In this document: one piece after another, positions 62,018 to 64,000 of the stretch
Position numbering within the stretch: position 1 is the stretch's first letter
How the letters are laid out: every line of letters starts with the position of its first letter
Assembly: GCF_025290835.2 (NCBI RefSeq)
Contig: NZ_JAOCQD020000002.1
Span: forward strand, 992,001-1,056,000
Source of the DNA: Aquabacterium sp. OR-4
Lineage (GTDB): Bacteria; Pseudomonadota; Gammaproteobacteria; Burkholderiales; Burkholderiaceae_C
DNA length: 64,000 bases
Direction: 5' to 3'
The notes under the pieces: model-generated
Databases searched by the model: none
What the model saw: only the letters and a program-made list of their open reading frames with translations
What the model was told of the DNA's origin: nothing
Translations under genes and position numbers: made by a program

Positions 62018-64000
62018 ATGCCCACACTGCGGCCCGCCCTGCGGCCCGCCCTGCTGCCGGCACTGCTCGCCGCCGTGGTGGCCGGCTGCGGCGGCGGCAG
62101 CGACAGCGCGCCCGACAGCCTGGCCGCGCCCGACGCCCAGCAGCTCGACGGCGCGCCCTGCGGCGATTGCCGGCCTGGCGTGCTCAGCGGCCAGGCCGCC
62201 AGCGGGCAGCCGCTGGCCGACGCCGCGGTGCTGGCCGTGGCCGCCGATGGCCGCCGTGTTGAAGGCCGCACCGATGCGCAGGGCCGCTTCGCGCTCGGCG
62301 TGGGTTCGCCCGGCACCGCCTGGCTGCTGCAGGTGCGCGGCCAGGCCGGCGGCCGCGCAGTGACCTGGCATGCGCTGTGCCGCGGTGCCGAGGTGGGCAC
62401 CCGGCATGTCACCGTGACCGCCATCAGCGAGCTGGTGGCCGCGCAGGTGCTGGGCGGTCGTCCGGCCGAGCTGCTGCAGGCCGGCACGCTGGATCTGCTG
62501 CGCGTGGATGCCGACAGCCTGCGCCGCGCCGAAGCCCTGGCCGAGGCCGTGCTGCGCCCGCTGCTCGACGCCGCCGGCGTGGCGGCGGCCGTGGATCTGC
62601 GCGTCACCGCCTTCAGCACCGACCGCAGCGGCCTCGACCTGGTGCTCGAGCTGCTCGATGTGCAGCCCCATGGCGCGCAGGGCTACCGCCTGCGCCATGC
62701 CGGACAGCCCAGCGACGCCCCGGACCTGGTGCTCGAGCAGGCCCAGCAACTGGCACTGGCCGCCCCGCTGCCGGCCATGGCCGGCACGGCGGCGCGTCGG
62801 GCCGCCGACACCCTGGCCGAACTCGAGGCCCAGCTGCGGCAGTGGACCGCCTGGCTGGCGCCGGCCCGGCCCGACCGCCAGCAGCTGCTGGCCGAGCTGC
62901 CCGCCGGTTTTCGCGACGGCGGCCTGGACGCCAGCGGCTTTGTCGATCGCGTGCTGCTGCGCCAGGACCCGGCCGATGAAGGTGGCTGGCGCATGGCCGG
63001 CGCCCGCTGGAGCGCGCCACGCCTGCTGGCCCAGCCGGCGGCCGACCGTGCGCTGCTGCAATGGCAGGTCAGTCCGTCGGCGCCGCAGGCCGCCTACAGC
63101 GAGACCATGTGGTGGCAGCGGCACAACGGCCGCTGGCAGCCGCTGGGCGATGGCGCCATGGCGCGTGTGCAGTGGCGCGCACTGTCGGTGCTGGGCCCGC
63201 AGCCGCTGGCCGAGGCCGCCGTGCGTTCGCTGCCCGGCTTCCGCTGCCCGACCGGCTTCGACTGGCTGCCCGAGACCGACCTGGCCCAGCGCTGCCATCT
63301 GCTGCAGCCGGCGCTGGGCGGCGTGCTCGATGCCGGCCGGCCCGGTGACGGCCTGTTCGGCAGCCTGGCGCTGCACTGGTCGCTGAGCGCCGACCCCGCC
63401 CTGCGCCTGCAGGCCCAAGGCCAGCACAGCCAGCTGCTGGGCCAGCCCAGCCAGGGCGTGAGCCAGCACCTGGCCCTGCAGATCGACGCGCGGCGGGTCG
63501 ATGCACGCGCCCGCTCGGCACGCCTGTTCGGGGCGGGGCTGCCCGCCGACGGCGTGCTGCTGGTGCCACCGCCCCTGTGGGCCGGCCGGCCGCTGTGGCC
63601 GCACTGGGCCCTGGCCGATGCCGACGGACGCGCCCGCGACGACTGGCAGGCACTGCCGCTCGGCTGGTGCGACTGGGCCGCCGACACGGCCGCCCAGCGC
63701 CAATGCCAGGCCGACTGGGCCACGCTGGCACCCGGCCGGTCATGGCAACTGCGGTGGCTCGACGCCCAGGGCCAGACCCTGGGCGAGCAGGCGGTCACGC
63801 TGCCGCTGCTGCCGCGGCCACAGGCCCAGCTGCAGGCCGACCCGGGGCGCTGGTTCGCACGCTGGCAACCCACGCCGGCCAGCGACACCCTGGCGGCCCT
63901 GCCGGCCCTGAACGCCGTGCTCGACGACCGCCACGCCCAGGCCCTGGCGCTGCAGTGGCCGGCGCTGGCGCCTGCCGAGGCGGGCCTGCTGCCGGTGGAG
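62018..64000 (+). CDS. Large lipoprotein, 3'-truncated by window edge
   Basis: Open frame to the right edge, at least 661 residues; not a protein I recognise. The ATG gives an ideal lipoprotein signal (LLPALLAAVVAGC). A GTG at 61952 overlapping the receptor stop is in frame and would couple translation but give a very long n-region. After the lipid Cys come a CGDC pair and a carboxypeptidase-regulatory-like beta domain (LSGQAASGQPLADAAVLAVAADGRRVEGRTDAQGRFALGV). A helical region follows, then a long beta-rich part with many Trp and few scattered Cys. Lies directly downstream of the ZnuD-like receptor, so probably shares its promoter. Confidence 0.78.
   Translation, partial: MPTLRPALRPALLPALLAAVVAGCGGGSDSAPDSLAAPDAQQLDGAPCGDCRPGVLSGQAASGQPLADAAVLAVAADGRRVEGRTDAQGRFALGVGSPGTAWLLQVRGQAGGRAVTWHALCRGAEVGTRHVTVTAISELVAAQVLGGRPAELLQAGTLDLLRVDADSLRRAEALAEAVLRPLLDAAGVAAAVDLRVTAFSTDRSGLDLVLELLDVQPHGAQGYRLRHAGQPSDAPDLVLEQAQQLALAAPLPAMAGTAARRAADTLAELEAQLRQWTAWLAPARPDRQQLLAELPAGFRDGGLDASGFVDRVLLRQDPADEGGWRMAGARWSAPRLLAQPAADRALLQWQVSPSAPQAAYSETMWWQRHNGRWQPLGDGAMARVQWRALSVLGPQPLAEAAVRSLPGFRCPTGFDWLPETDLAQRCHLLQPALGGVLDAGRPGDGLFGSLALHWSLSADPALRLQAQGQHSQLLGQPSQGVSQHLALQIDARRVDARARSARLFGAGLPADGVLLVPPPLWAGRPLWPHWALADADGRARDDWQALPLGWCDWAADTAAQRQCQADWATLAPGRSWQLRWLDAQGQTLGEQAVTLPLLPRPQAQLQADPGRWFARWQPTPASDTLAALPALNAVLDDRHAQALALQWPALAPAEAGLLPVE

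Noticed and set aside
61739..63703. Long open frame on the minus strand opposite the receptor and lipoprotein genes
   Set aside because: Its product is low-complexity Ala/Gly/Gln/Arg with no domain; it is the antisense shadow expected in very high G+C DNA, while the plus-strand frames carry clear signal peptides and family motifs.

Overview
The window is a gene-dense, very high G+C chromosomal segment from a betaproteobacterium of the order Burkholderiales, most likely the Rubrivivax/Leptothrix/Ideonella (Sphaerotilaceae) neighbourhood. The evidence is the conserved run gyrA - (DUF2059) - serC - pheA - tyrA - aroA/cmk - rpsA - ihfB - lapA - lapB, a fused aroA-cmk gene, and PEP-CTERM surface proteins. 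No rRNA, tRNA, CRISPR array, insertion sequence or prophage was recognised. Taxonomy is inferred from gene order and protein style only.

Layout. 1-3.9 kb: end of a TgpA-like transglutaminase gene coupled to mltB, converging through a good terminator on an OmpA-like gene. 4.1-16.9 kb: housekeeping series on the plus strand covering DNA gyrase A, serine and aromatic amino-acid synthesis (serC, pheA, tyrA, aroA-cmk), ribosomal protein S1, IHF-beta, and the LPS-assembly pair lapA/lapB. 16.9-23.4 kb: LPS/polysaccharide island with two heptosyltransferases, two GT4-type glycosyltransferases, DUF4254, DUF5672, and a small helix-hairpin-helix protein. 23.5-29.2 kb (minus): dnaE, then an envelope lipoprotein operon csgG-like/DUF4810/DUF799. 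29.3-36.7 kb: trhO, an alpha/beta hydrolase, a DUF599 membrane protein, a LytTR two-component pair and a large metzincin-type lipoprotein protease. 37-41.6 kb (minus): aminopeptidase P, ROK sugar kinase, ettA. 41.9-51.5 kb: rhlE-type helicase, an NAD(P)-binding protein, moeB-like E1 enzyme, ctpA, HAD phosphatase, LOG-family protein, M48 peptidase and arginase. 51.7-54.6 kb: a two-gene molybdenum hydroxylase (large subunit first).

54.6-64 kb is the most interesting part. A PEP-CTERM protein resembling the All3515-type Zur-repressed family is preceded by a perfect 8-3-8 palindrome (AACGCAACTACGTTGCGTT). A near copy (ACGCAACAGTATTGCGT) lies in the divergent promoter between a second PEP-CTERM gene and a ZnuD-like TonB-dependent receptor. 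The minus-strand arm also carries a 1077-residue secreted protein made of twelve four-cysteine repeats. Its N-terminal domain is paralogous to that PEP-CTERM protein. The plus-strand arm continues into a large lipoprotein that runs off the window. I infer a Zur-controlled zinc-acquisition surface system; the Cys-repeat protein and the lipoprotein look like poorly described parts of it.
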